A stretch of DNA of 64,000 nucleotides from Rhyzopertha dominica. Taxonomy: Eukaryota; Arthropoda; Insecta; Coleoptera; Bostrichidae. The stretch's first letter is position 1, and each line of letters opens with the position of its first letter. A program made the translations under genes and the position numbers. Shown piece after piece: positions 21,295-32,644 of this stretch. The DNA lies in contig QCXZ01000053.1 in the NCBI GenBank assembly GCA_025024175.1, positions 620,001 through 684,000 on the forward strand, in the 5' to 3' direction. The notes beneath the pieces were generated by a model. That model searched no databases and had not been told where the DNA came from. It saw only the letters and a program-made list of their open reading frames with translations.

Positions 21295-21526
21295 GTAGCC
21301 TGTCTAATCGGATTTGGGTTTTAATGCTAATTCGGTGTAAGATCTGTTGATGTATTGGGGATAAGGAGTCGAGATGCGAGAGATTTTGTCTTTTATGGCG
21401 GTGGATGGGCTGCTTTTTTGTGTTTAAGTGATGGTGGTTATATAAATTGGACGGGTCCTGAAGAGGACTGATCGTTTTTTAAAACAATGACGCTTTAGGC
21501 TTCGCATAACTAGTTAGTGTAATAAA

Positions 21527-21638
21527 TACATATGTACGTCGATTTTGAGATAAATCTATTTCTTTGTCAAAAATTGCAAAACATCCAAGGCTATAACCCC
21601 TTTGTTCTTTTTTGACCTTAAAATTTTATCTTTCGTTG
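21527..21638 (-). repeat. Isolated inverted fragment of the 271-bp satellite
   Basis: The reverse complement reads AAAATTTTAAGGTCAAAAAA, then GAACAAAGGGGTTATAGCCTTG, and continues to CTCAAAATCGACGTACAT, matching about 110 bp of the unit at 3.9-5.7 kb with several substitutions. It is a single diverged piece, not an array. Confidence 0.85.
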
Positions 21639-21639
21639 G

Positions 21640-22395
21640 AATAGATTTAGTTAACTTGCAATTTGTTTCTGGTAGTCGTTCTAGTATTTATTTTATTTAT
21701 ACTGATTCTCAAATGCTACTTTGCTGATTAGTCTTGAACTTTTTGGTCTCTTCTTTACTGTATTATGTGCATTTCCTGTTACATATGTTCGATACAGTTC
21801 TGTAAGTTATCATTAAATTCTGTGAATTTTATTTTATTTATTATTTTTAGTCATCCCAAGCTTTAACTTTGAATTCGGAAGATTAGTTTTTATCCTTTTG
21901 TCGTTTCTTAAAGAACGTGGTCTTGACAGTCAAAATAGCCAATTATTCCTTCTTATATAATCTAAAACGCGAACGTGCTCGGCAGAATTTATCTCTTCCT
22001 TTAAAATCGCACAATCAGTCTAAAGGGCTAATCCCTGAACCCCGATTTCGTACCGGGATTTTGTTTGGATTGATATATCACGGGTGAAAGCCCCCCACAA
22101 TAGCTTCCAAAGAAACGAATTTGTTATGGGATTTTATAAACACTGACGTCCGTGTGAAAAGGATTTGGAATTTTTGCAGCAGGAGATCTCGACGAATGTT
22201 CAACAGATGCGCGTGTATTTATGCTTCGTGTAAATATTGCCGGGATATACCATACACACAAACGGTTGACGATGATGCTAGTAGCAATTATGGTTTTCAA
22301 AGTGTCGGGTACTTCTCTTGGGCAACCGTTGCTTTCTCTTTCGCAACGTTAATTGGTTGCTCACGATTTGTGAAGATTGGAAATATATTGGAGCA
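21640..22395. other. No gene assigned
   Basis: AT-rich. The open frame at 22,121-22,447 has no motif I recognise in its first 95 residues; its last part overlaps the transposase scrap that follows. Confidence 0.35.
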
Positions 22396-22399
22396 TCTT

Positions 22400-22565
22400 T
22401 GGAATGAAAAGGACAACCTTGATTTTAAGGAAGATAAATTTTATTGAACAAAAAGACGTGGTGACAAAGTGGCTGCATCGATATCTACAAGCAATCAAAT
22501 AATATCGAGAAGAAAATAGACAAATATTTTATTTAGACGAGACTTGGTTTGCGGAAACCTAATTA
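22400..22565 (+). pseudogene. IS630/Tc1-like transposase fragment with first catalytic Asp
   Basis: Plus-strand reading gives VVTKWLHRYLQAIK, a stop, YREENRQIFYLDETWFAET, then stops. REENRxIxYLDETW is the same block seen at 7,392-7,601, carrying the first catalytic Asp. Nothing of the second or third blocks remains downstream. Confidence 0.7.
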
Positions 22566-22874
22566 TCTTTATGAGGAGTTAGATAAATTAGAATCATCAG
22601 CATAGATACTGTAGTACAACTAGGAGTACATACATAATTAAATCTATACTGGGGAACTTAATTATAGCCCCTTAGGATGGGATTTTAAGTTTTTATTCGT
22701 CAAATGCAAACGTTAATTAATGTACCTAACAAGAGGGATCAAAGAAACGAAAATAATAAGAAGTAGACTGTTCAAAGTCATTTACTAACAGTTCACGTAT
22801 TTTTTAAATTGCAGTGGTGTACAACTATAGCCCTATCTAAATTTCATACAGAATTGAACAAATTTTAACAGAAC

Positions 22875-23570
22875 GTTCGTAAATTAATAATGGGTTTGGC
22901 CTCCAATCTTCCTAGTTGGCTCAAAAATTCTAGAATTCATGCCTCCAACCAAAGTATTTCATGTTCTTGCTTCGAAATTGGCCCAAACCTCTTCTAATAA
23001 ATTTTGGAGTTCATTTATAGTGGCATTTACCTACTTCGCCGAATTAAGATACTCCAAAGGTTTTCAACTGGGTTCATGTCAGGTGAACCAGGGGGTACTC
23101 TAACAATTCGACATTTTGGTTAGCAAACCAAGCCATCGACTCTCTACTGACTTGAATCCTCTCATTATCTTGTTGGAAAATGAAATCTCGTTCGTAATTT
23201 TAACTAAAAAATGCATTAAATTTGCTTCAAAAATTGAACAATTGAAACAAAAGGTAATCTGAAATTTTAAAATATAAGATGGTTTAATTCGAGGTTTAAT
23301 TGTGAAGTTTTGGTTTACATTTCCCCAATTTCGATTCATATTCTCACGAGCAAATTCCAAACGAGTTGTTTTATAGTGAGGAAGAAGTCTCGGACATTTC
23401 TTAGTTTTCGGTGGACAATGTGTTTGTTGAAACATCAAGCTTGCACTCTTGAGCAATTCTTTTTCGACTTTTCAAAGTGTTACTCGTTGCAGCAATCACT
23501 CTTCTTGCAGCTCTGGGCGAATTTTTTCCTTAGGGCCACCTTTCTTGTTTCTGCCATACTGTTCCCTTAA
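22875..23570 (-). pseudogene. Tc1-like transposase relic
   Basis: On the minus strand: a GRKR-like motif (GRNKKGGPKEKIRPEL near 23,520), RLLPHYKTTRLEFARENM (near 23,350-23,400), the second catalytic block FIFQQDNERIQVSRESMAWF split by a frame change (near 23,130-23,190), and VPPGSPDMNPVENLWSILIR (about 23,040-23,100) with the third acidic residue in NPVENLW. The tail ends with a Tc1-like helix region (TINELQNLLEEVWANFE). The first catalytic Asp region has been replaced by unrelated sequence or deleted. Long enough to be confident of Tc1 type. Confidence 0.8.
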
Positions 23571-23574
23571 GTAA

Positions 23575-24290
23575 CCTCTTGTTCCGTGTTCTGTAGATAA
23601 CTTTGAAACCAGCAATGAACTCTAAGTAAACAACAGAAAGAAATATAGTTTATATCTTCCTTTGACAAGTCATCTTGAGTCGTTTTCCTTGATAAAAAAG
23701 TTGAATCTGGAATTCCCTCCAAATCCTTCAGGCCACATTTCACGGAGCCAAATAAATCACCAAAAATCCAGTTTTTATTATGTGCCCGAGGTATACAAAA
23801 GCCCGAGTCAGATAATAAAGCTCCCACAGAACGAAACGAATTGTACGGAAAAGATTTCATGTGTGCATTTCTCTCCTTCATCTGGGACCATATCTGAGCG
23901 CAACCCATTATTTCGATCTGTTCACGGACGTTGTTTAAGCCGCTTACATACGAAAGATGTGCATCCATTCTGTCGGGATTTAATAGCCTGCGGACTGAAA
24001 GGGTACAAGGAAAGGACATAAAGGGACTTTTGTGACCGTTTTTTACGGTCCATGGCAGCGTGTGTGTGCTGTGTTAAGAAATACGTCTTAAAGATCCATT
24101 CAGGGCGCCCTTTGTGTTGTGTGTTGTCTCTTAATCTTGGCGTGGCAGAACGGATTGGAAACGAGATCAAAGAGGCTGAGGAAGCAGCCTGTTCCTCACT
24201 ATGTGTGTCAATATTGTAAGGGCCTTATTTATTAAATTGTGTAGATGTCACTGCCAGTATATCGTGGGTACAACTGACAAACTTTTAATA
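23575..24290. other. No gene recognised; overlapping frames in a stop-poor patch
   Basis: Open frames on both strands overlap between 23,567 and 24,170, which points to base composition rather than coding. A short perfect hairpin (TGAGGAA / TTCCTCA) lies near 24,175-24,200. No family recognised. Confidence 0.3.
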
Positions 24291-24299
24291 AAAATATCT

Positions 24300-24700
24300 T
24301 CAAGATTATTGTCGAAAACATCTTCCGCTATTTCGACTTCTTTAACAGCCTCTATAATGATTTCACCTTCTTAGATGGGAAACATCCAGCCCATTCCAAG
24401 GTCTCTACTTTTTTATAATAAGAAAAAGAACGTTTCATGTTTTGCCAACCTACTCTTTCACAATTACGCCAAAACTGTTTATTTTCCTTTATGTTTCTGA
24501 AATGCTCTTGCATTTGGCTGCTTTCTTTATAAATCTCTCTATTCTGTCTGAATTTGTTTACATACTTTTATAGCATTCTTTGTTGAAGCAACCATTTCTT
24601 TTGGTTTCTTTTTTATTTCCTACAACTTGTTTCGCTGTTTTTAATTTTGTCTGTCCACTGTTTGTTTACACTTTTTGCTACCGTTCTATTTAAAAAAAAC
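24300..24700 (-). pseudogene. Unrecognised coding-like relic, charged helical protein
   Basis: On the minus strand one frame reads for about 130 codons with only three or four stops: QWTDKIKNSETSCRK, then KKWLLQQRM, EIYKESSQMQEHFRNIKENK, QFWRNCERVGWQNMKRSF and YYKKVETLEWAGCFPSKK. It looks like an eroded protein rich in charged helices. It is followed on the same strand by a TACAGAGTGTTTCTC-like end at about 24,720, a sequence often seen at Tc1/mariner-type termini. I cannot name the protein. Confidence 0.4.
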
Positions 24701-24704
24701 TTGA

Positions 24705-26225
24705 GAAACACTCTGTATAAGATAAACAAAAGTATTTTTATAAGGGACCAGTTTCCAACCTTTCTCAATGACCCTCATACCATATCATGATTAAAAAGCG
24801 ATTGTCAGTTGTATTTTTTTAAATATTTTTTTGGTACTGCTAGGTATTTTTTTAGTTTTTAATTTATTACTGCTAAGTTACTGAAGCAAATGAAACAAAA
24901 TTTTACACATGCATAAGGAACCCTCAAAGGAACCTATATATGCATAAAAGAATAAACTTAATGTCACCACACTTATTTAGGTCACCCTGTACGTGTGAGA
25001 ATATCTTATTATAAGCCTGTGTATAAACAAAATTTCTAATTTCATTCGTCTATGAGGACATACAAAAGAAAAAAGTGAGTACTTCAACATGTAATAATGT
25101 ATCATTAACATTATGCAGAGTAACATAATAAGATACACTTAAATTTTTAGTCGCTTTTCATTCTTTTTCGCTTCCTACCCAGCTATAACTCCGCTATTAT
25201 TATGTAAACTACCCAGATATTGTATGTACTATCCAAGTAGCTCGCTTATTTTATAGAAGTCCGACTTTTTTGTCAAAACAGCCGGTCCTGTTTAAATCGT
25301 TTCTAATGATATTCTTTGCTGGATCGAATTGGCCTAGTCTTCCAATGAGAAAGTCCACCGTAGCAAATTCCTTTGACGTTCTTTAATATTCGCGCCTGTC
25401 CTTCGCCAATACACCATTTAGTTTCTGCATTCAATGTTTGGGTGGCCATAAACATGTGACTTTATTATATAACTCTCTAAGTGAGAGGAAGTATAATAAT
25501 AATCTGCGAAAAACTTCTTGGCCTTGATTTCCCTGAGTTTTTGGGAAAATTAAATAGAATCATTTAAAATTACTCATACAATTCGTGTACCCTCGACAAT
25601 TCCATGGCTAGCAGCCATCGCCATCAACTTTAGTATTTACCACGTCTCTGTTTCGGTATTAAAGCTGTGCGAGTTGATTTTACGGCAATTTGGCCGCGAC
25701 GTGTTGCTTGTAAACGAACGTCTTCGATTAGAAGCGCACCTCAGCTTGTTTCCAAACGGTTATTTGACCCACGACCTTCGACATTCACCTGTTTTCTTTG
25801 CCGTTGCACATGTGTGTGTATCGAATAGAGTACGCGGTGAGAACTGTGATTTTCTTAATACTCTTCGATGGCGATTGTTAATATGCGTATGCAGTTTTTT
25901 GTTTGGGTGATGCGACGGCCGTTGGGAATTGGGACGTTGAATGTCAGGTGTATTTGTGCCCATAATCTTTTATTTCTCGTGAATGGCGTATAATATGATA
26001 CAGGCTATCCTTATTTTTTGCAACATTTGTACTAGATCGAGAGGAATTGGACCAGGACATACATTTACTTCACGAAAAAACGAAAACTTATACCGAATAT
26101 TTTTAATCGATAGCACCGTAAGATAGTAGCAATTTTTCGGTATGAAAATCTACGCAAGCTTCTTCATTTTGTTGAAGACCATGGTTGCTACATGACGGTC
26201 TTTTTCGTCCTAAGTCGAGCAAAAA
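24705..26225. other. No gene recognised; GC-richer island at 25,640-25,960
   Basis: AT-rich to about 25,320. A CACCCTGTACG end-like motif lies near 24,984. From about 25,640 to 25,960 GC content rises and both strands hold short open frames (25,674-25,910 plus; 25,760-25,963 minus). No domain is recognised. Confidence 0.35.
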
Positions 26226-26278
26226 TAAGAAAGTCAATGAGGGTGAATGCTTTCAGCGTCCATAATACAAGATCGCTG

Positions 26279-26367
26279 TCTCTTGATAACACTGACAAAA
26301 AGTTATAAGTCTGACGTTTCGATTACACCTGTAATTTTTGTCAAAAACGAAGAACCTCAAAATTTGC
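26279..26367 (+). repeat. Penelope-like terminal inverted repeat, left copy
   Basis: 89 bp, pairing with 27,371-27,459 (84 of 89 positions). It contains GACGTTTCGATTACACCTGT, a palindromic ATTACACCTGTAAT and, on the minus strand, GAAACGTC. Confidence 0.85.
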
Positions 26368-27257
26368 TTGAACAGATTGGCAAAATATTGTGCTAACTAT
26401 TTAAAACCTTATGTAGGAAAAACCAGTAGTTTCATCAAAAATTCTTCAGACTTTATTGATATTATAAAAGGTTTAAGTATTTCAGAAGGTGATATTTTAG
26501 TTAGTTTTGAACATTGTTCAAAATCTACTTCTTTCATATGGAACGATAATTTTTATTGGATGTCCAAATTTACAGAATAAACACTGGGCAGTTAGGACAC
26601 AAGGTTTACAGAAAACCAACACACACAGACAGATATTTACATGCCACATCTCACCACCCTCCCTCTCAAAAGAATAGTCTTATAAAGGACGTTATTTGTT
26701 AGAGCACAAAGGATATCAGACGAAAGTTCTTTACAAAAAAAAATATATCATCTTAAATCAGCGCTAGTGAGAAATGGTTATAGCAATAAGAATATTTGCC
26801 CAGTTTTTAATAAAAGTGCTCATCCAAATCAAGTAAATTATCAGCCAGGACGTTTAGAAGGATGCTTAGAAAACACGATATTTTAGTTGTTGATAATACA
26901 TATAATAATTTAGATAAAATTTTAAGTTCTACTAAAGGTAAAGTACATTTAGAGACTGACGGTGTTTACAAAATGACTTTTTACATAGGTCAAACTACAA
27001 GAAAAGTAGGTATGCGTTTGAAAGAACACACACGTTTTACTAGGCTGCAACAGATAGATAAATCTTTCGTAGCTGAACACTCATATTTGACTAAACACAT
27101 GATTGACTTTGGTATAACAAAAATTGTACATAGAGAAAAATATTATCACAAACGTCTAATAAAAAAAGCTATAGAAATTTGTAGGAATACTAATAATTTT
27201 AATAGGGATTGTAGAAATTATGAGTTAGGTTACCGTGTATATCTAGTAGGTAGGTAG
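26362..27257 (+). pseudogene. Penelope-like reverse transcriptase / GIY-YIG endonuclease relic
   Basis: The plus strand reads LNRLAKYCANYLKPYVGKTS then SFIKNSSDFIDIIKGL and EGDILVSFEHCS, the N-terminal part of a Penelope-type reverse transcriptase. The catalytic core (YxDD) is deleted. After a stop, VYRKPTHTDRYLHATSHHPP (about 26,606-26,665) marks the end of the reverse transcriptase. The last frame (26,862-27,257) reads DGVYKMTFYIGQTTRKVGMR, then LKEHTRF, FVAEHSYLTKHMIDF and YYHKRLIKKAIEICRNTNNF, a GIY-YIG endonuclease domain in which GIY is degraded to MTFYIGQT. C-terminus is complete. It cannot be active. Confidence 0.88.
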
Positions 27258-27370
27258 TTCCTTTTTCGTCTTCAGATTTTTTTATCAGGTTGGCACGTTA
27301 TTTCTATGACGTCTCGCTTCCTTGGTGATTTGTTAATTTACTTTCAAAATTTTGTTTGCACTTGTGTCGG

Positions 27371-27459
27371 GCAAATTTTGAGGTTTTTCGTCTTTGACAA
27401 AGATTACAGGTGTAATCGAAACGTCAAACTTATAACTTTTTGTCAGTGTTTTCAAGAGA
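27371..27459 (-). repeat. Penelope-like terminal inverted repeat, right copy
   Basis: Inverted partner of 26,279-26,367. On the plus strand it carries ATTACAGGTGTAAT then CGAAACGTC, the tail of a possible degenerate hammerhead core. Confidence 0.85.
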
Positions 27460-27476
27460 TCTTAAGAAAGTCAATG

Positions 27477-28060
27477 CTTATTCATTTATCTTCAACTTAT
27501 TCATAAATAGTTCTGCTAAATGTGGGTTAAGAGACTAACCCATTGCTAAACCCGAATTTTGTATGAAATATTTAATATCGAAACAGAAAAAAATTGAGTT
27601 AAGACAAATTCTGTTAAAGAAACCAATTTTTTTTGTGTATCACAGGTACGTTACAATTTAATAGCAGATTGTTTAATATTTGTAGACAGTCTTTTGGAGG
27701 AATTGAAGGAAATAAATTATTGATATCGAAAGGGACAAGGAAAGAGTTTTAGCTAATTTATAACATTGGAAATTTATGTAACAAACAACAGGTTTGCTAG
27801 GACAATTATCTTTTTGTACGTCTATAAAACCTGGTGTTAATGGATTCTTAGACAATAATTTTGACTTAGTGCAGTTAAATAAATTTAATGTTGTTTCAAC
27901 TTAGTCTAAAAATTCTTTTAACTTGTTGTTAAATTTAATAATATTAGTATCAACCGTTCCAAAAATTCCCACTGTCCAAGAAGTTAATAACTCTATTTAA
28001 ATAATCATTCGCTTACTATTTGCTTTGGAAAACACTAAATTTTGATTTATATTATTTAGA
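27477..28060 (-). pseudogene. Second Penelope-like reverse transcriptase relic
   Basis: On the minus strand: NDYLNRVINFLDSGNF (near 27,985), VDTNIIKFNNKLKEFLD (near 27,920), KNPLTPGFIDVQKDNCPSKP with VVCYINFQCYKLAKTL (27,740-27,855), then SGLAMG, a stop and SLNPHLAELFMNKLK (near 27,485-27,550). This is the N-terminal linker, the K.H.P....RPVVSYIN..YKLAK block and the AMGSPLSP block of a Penelope-like reverse transcriptase. It ends where the 14-bp duplication of the plus-strand copy begins. I could not find its continuation convincingly on the left side of that copy. Confidence 0.7.
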
Positions 28061-30180
28061 ATCTATACTTTAAGTGAATTAATTGTATCAAAAGACAAAT
28101 AATCTTGCGATATTTTATTTAGATCTTTTTCCAAATACTATAGTCTTATATTATAACTAACAAATTGGAATTAAATTAATATGANANTTAAAATTAAAAG
28201 TATACTTTAGAGTTTGTTCCGTCGGTATAATTATTTGAATAGCAAACGTTAAACTATGGGAAAAGGAGTAACGAGTTGGATATAAGTCTAAAAAACGTGT
28301 AACTTAACAGAAATATCTTATTATAGGGTGTACTAATTAATGGAAATACCCCTGTAGATTTTGTTAAAGACCCGAAAGTGAGATTTCATACCTGAGAACA
28401 CGGTTGAATTAGACTTTTTCTGGATGGTCAGAAAGAATTATTAAGTATCACATAACAGTTACGCATTGGCCGGTGCCACAATAACTTTTTTTAAAAGAAT
28501 TTCGCTTTCAACGCAGGTGGTTCGTTTCCCGGCAGAACCGCGGGAGCTCCATTCAACCACCGCCCTAGGTAGCCCTCATTTCGAGTATTGTGTCAACAGA
28601 CCACCCTCTTAACCAGGGGCTAAGCAGAAATTGGCAAATATTTACCTTCGAACTGTACGGTGCCACCAAATTACTCCGGCATTCCGTCTGGTCCCTCTGA
28701 TCCCGCAGAAGGAATTAAAAAATTTGAACCCCGCGTCACGATATTAGATTCTCCGGCATAATTGGACGGCCCGAAGCCACAGATTCTTGCGTGAACTTAT
28801 TTCATCAAGGCGGGCTTCGCATCGGGACGGATTAGAGACGAAATCCTAAATTTCCGCTGTCATTTAACACTCGTACAATGTGCGACCACATGGCGTTCAA
28901 TTCCAGCCAGGAAGTATTGGCTGGTGAGAGATTTTATGACGATTTCGTAGCGCGATTTATACACCAGTTGGTGTGGGCGATTTTTTATTTTTCTATCTGC
29001 AATAGATGATGACAATGTGTGGATAAAATAAAGTGTTCTGGTAATAAAGAAATGTAAAATCTGACCTGACCTGAGTCTATTGTAGTTAATAGAGCACAGA
29101 AAAGTTCAGCCACAGTAATTTTAGATCAAAAATTATCCCGAGATCCCACCNCAAACATTTCCAAAATTACTAATGTTTTTATTAAAACTTCAAATCTTTC
29201 GAATGAGGAGAAATCTTTTTTAGCTGTATTGATTAAACGAAGGATATTCGCCTTCACGATAAAGACTGTTTATTGTTTAAGAACACTCTCTTTGTTGTTT
29301 TGTATAATAAGTAACTATTAATAACTAACAAAAAAATATTGAACAGTTTCTGAACATTCATTACATACCTACAGTGGGTTAGAAAGCATTCATCTATCTC
29401 CCTAGCTGGTTAGATGAAGTAAGTAGCTATAAGAAAATGTTTAAATTAGCATACTTCTTTCGTTAGAATAACATTGGAATTTTAAAAAGCACAACTTGTA
29501 TTGGCTAATTAACTTTTAAAAGATAAAGTTTCAAAGGACTGTGTCAAAATTTAGCATAAATGAAACGTTTGTTTTTTTAGGTTTCGGTTCCAAACAAATA
29601 ACTTTTTCAATTCCCTTAACTTCAAAATGACGTAAAGGTTTGCTGAACAATAATGTTGAGGCACCCAGTAAAATATATAATTTACGAAGGATTTTTCGAA
29701 TTGATAATTGCTAACTTTTTGACAAATAAATATGCATTTGATGATTAACTAATCATTCAAAGCCAACTTAAGTAAATTCTCAAATAATGATACAAAGGTA
29801 ACTGGGGAATTTCAAATTGCATAAAATTTTTGACATAAATAATGTAAATGCTTATAACTTCTAAACTAAAAGAAAAAGGACATATGTTCATTTAACATTT
29901 TTTACTTAGAATATCATTATTATTCATCTGTCTAAGTTTGGCATAGAGATGATATATTACCCTGTATTCTGACTGCATTACTTAAATCGTCACTTAATAA
30001 AATAGTGCAAACCCGTATGAATTTTGAGCCAAGACGATAGTGTTTCAAAACCAACGCGCATTTGCTGCCTAGAAGATCACGAAATGAGTCCACATAACCC
30101 TCAAACAGACCAAGTCTTTCGTTACACCGTTTAACCCAAATTACGGGCTCGGTATCATTCCTGCACATTACAATATTTAT
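28061..30180. other. No gene recognised; GC-richer patch at 28,460-28,990
   Basis: AT-rich DNA around a GC-richer patch with no clear reading frame. The minus-strand frame at 29,932-30,168 shows no family features. Ambiguous bases near 28,184 and 29,151. Confidence 0.35.
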
Positions 30181-30635
30181 AGTTCCCAGCAGCTGAACCC
30201 GGTGATCGAAAGGTTGTACTGGTTCAGCCGCCGTAGAGCACGATTTATTTCACTTTCCCACGAGGCGCTTACACCCTCTCGTCCCGCATCTTATACTTCT
30301 TCACGTCCTCCCTATAATCGGGGCAATTTGGACCGTTCCTGCAGCCAAGATGAAGGTGAACACGCGTACGCTTTTTCCTTGCCTGTAATTCGAGCAACGG
30401 AACCATTTCTTTTCTTAGTTACGATACGTTGGTCCTTCGAGTCGGTTTCGAGCTGTCAGAACACGAATAAATCTCGAATTTGAAGAGGTTTCTTCGGAGG
30501 TCCGGTTTAAGTTATTAGATATCTGAAATTTCTCAATAATTCTGATTTTAAGCAGTATCCATGGCAGGATTTTGGGCAAAACCGCCATATAAAACGAGAC
30601 TGCACCTTTAATAAGAATTCAGGCTATTACAGCAG
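30181..30635. other. GC-richer island, no gene recognised
   Basis: A 93-codon open frame at 30,202-30,483 lies in the island, but the predicted protein is low in complexity (Ser, Arg, Pro) and has no motif I know. Confidence 0.3.
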
Positions 30636-30639
30636 GTTC

Positions 30640-31090
30640 AGTCTTATATTTGTTTTGTAGATTGTACTTTTGAACTTCTTGCAACGTTTTGTATCCTTAA
30701 ACTTATCCACTTTTTGAAATCTATACTGTGTTGTCTCATTTATTATAATTTGCATGGAATCAATTCTTTTTTGTCTTTGCAGTTTTGTTTCTAAGTTTCC
30801 AAATTGTCCTGTACTTTTCGTTTACTTCTTGTATATGTTTGAGCTCCGCAACATTGTCTTTAGCAGCAGTTTAAACAAAGTGATTTGTGGCATGTTTTAA
30901 TGAAACAAATTTTTTTGGCAAATTCTCACAGTTCCCTGTTGATGATTTTCCCCTTCATAATGTAGTCCACGTTATGGACTCTTTTATACTTCTTTCCTCT
31001 TTTGTTAGCCTTCATAATTTTACACTTCAAATGTATTTGGTATTAATTTTTCCACCTCTTCACTTTCTTATGCTCTTTCTTTTCTTTGTG
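30640..31090 (-). pseudogene. Unrecognised coding-like relic
   Basis: The minus strand holds low-stop segments in one frame: KKFVSLKHATNHFV, then AAKDNVAELKHIQEVNEKYR and TIWKLRNKTAKTKKN. These look like an eroded helical protein, perhaps from a transposable element. I cannot assign it. Confidence 0.3.
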
Positions 31091-32160
31091 TCGTATTTTT
31101 TTACCATGAAATGTTCACTATCAGCATACCAAAGCCAGTCACCATGCTCTCCCAATTACTCCAGCATCTTAATCTCAAATCCTTAACGCGTAAATTTATA
31201 GTCCATCTTCGGTGCATTCCCAAGACTCCCCCAAGGGCGAAAGCATTCGTGATCTTCGGCAAAATAAAATGTATAACGAGCACCGCAGTCGTCCACTGAC
31301 CAGACGGGTCGAGGTCTATCAGCTCAAGAACGTGAACTTTCGTACCCGACCACCGCTGACCCATCTTCAGCGGCGTAAACATCCTCGGCTAAGAACCAGC
31401 AGAGAAATGTCCCATTAAGATTTTTTTAATTGCGCACGGAATCACAAAAGGGCGGTTGATCTTTCTTGCTCGAGCGGTGCTGATGAATAGATCGCTTAGA
31501 GGATTTTTCCGGACATAAAAGAACACGTGCGTCGCGACTTGTCACTTTTTAATGGCCGTAATTTTGATGTTAAGACTAGTCGGACGGGGATTTTTACGTC
31601 TGCGGATCAAGGGAATTATAAGCCTCGAGAAGATGGGAATTCGCGAAATGTGTAGTCGGTATTTACGATTAATAAAAGTGGAATTAAGGATGGAAGAATT
31701 GTGAGTTTGTTATTTTGTCTTGGATGAACATTTTTCGTAGATAGATCTTGAACCAGAGCGTCGCAATAAAAATAAGGACAAAAAATTAGGTAAAATAATG
31801 ATGGACATTGATGTGATGATACCTCTTTTTGAAAATGGATTCGTAAAGAGATATAAACAGTCGTTACTGATCCAATGAATATCTGCAGTGGTGATTGATA
31901 AAAACAATAAGAAATCCTTGAAAACTAAGTACAAAATTCTTGCAATGACTGTTATGGTAACGTAAAACAGTTTTTATGCTAAATTAAGCTATATCTTTTT
32001 AGAGGATCATAATCTTTCAAGAAAAAATCTAATTTTGAGTACAGGAAAAAATCAAAACAGTCCTATATGCAAGGAGTGATATCGTTTTATAATAAATATA
32101 TTGGTAGGGCCTTTACTAACTGTTTTTTTTTTCATCTCTAGGGACCGTAATGTAAATGAT
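31091..32160. other. No gene recognised; GC-richer patch at 31,190-31,640
   Basis: Open frames occur on both strands between 31,101 and 31,418, overlapping each other, so none stands out as real. The rest is AT-rich. Confidence 0.35.
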
Positions 32161-32164
32161 CAAT

Positions 32165-32640
32165 GTTTTACTTTGTTAACTGTCTTAAACTTAAAACTTC
32201 TCCGGGTTTTGATGGTATTCCAATAGATATTGTTTCACGAATGATATAAACTACATCCGTAGGGGTAATATGGATAGCTGTTTCTAGTCTTAAAAAGCAT
32301 GAAACGTAGTGAGCCTATTGTTATTTTTTCTCTTTTTTCCAGTGATGGCCAATTAGTCATTAAAATTAATTCAAATGCCTTNGCAACTGTTGGAATTTGG
32401 AAAACGTTGCAGGAACATATTTATTGCATTCACGATAAATTAAAATCATATCCTTTTTATAATTATAGTGACTGGCAACATATGTAGTCATAGTTGCAAA
32501 GATTCTTAAAAGTCATAGTTGATACATGACTTAACACATCAGATCGTTATAATATTAAATCAGGTGTTCCACAGGGATGTAATCTTGGGCTTTTACTCTC
32601 CTTGCTGTTTATGAACGATATTGTGACATGTATAAAAGAT
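32165..32640 (+). pseudogene. LINE reverse transcriptase scraps
   Basis: Plus strand: LKTSPGFDGIPIDIVSRMI (near 32,190-32,250) is the N-terminal reverse transcriptase block, EPIVIFSLFS (near 32,310) resembles the YRPIsiLs block, and YNIKSGVPQGCNLGLLLSLL followed by FMNDIV (about 32,550-32,625) is the SGVPQGSxLGPLLF block. Deletions separate these and the YxDD core is absent. One ambiguous base at 32,382. Confidence 0.65.
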
Positions 32641-32644
32641 TGAT

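Larger units (their letters stand above)
26240..27462 (+). mobile_element. Penelope-like retroelement, internally deleted, bounded by inverted repeats
   Basis: A 1.2-kb unit flanked by a perfect 14-bp direct repeat TAAGAAAGTCAATG (26,226-26,239 and 27,463-27,476), most simply a target-site duplication. Inside, an 89-bp sequence at 26,279-26,367 is repeated in inverted orientation at 27,371-27,459 with five mismatches and no gaps. Between them are reverse transcriptase and GIY-YIG pieces. Inverted arrangement of the LTR-like ends after 5' truncation is known in Penelope-like elements. The right flank is part of another, oppositely oriented Penelope-like copy. Confidence 0.85.

Noticed and set aside
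22121..22400. Open frame as a host protein
   Set aside because: No features, and its end runs into an IS630-like transposase fragment.
26100..26225. Left flank of the Penelope-like insertion as continuation of the minus-strand reverse transcriptase
   Set aside because: No YxDD or other expected block could be read, so nesting inside that relic is not proven.
28500..28560. GGTGGTTCGTTTCCCGGCAG looks like a tRNA T-arm
   Set aside because: No matching acceptor stem, A box or anticodon arm is found at the right distance.
31101..31418. Overlapping open frames on both strands
   Set aside because: Mutually overlapping, short and without motif.
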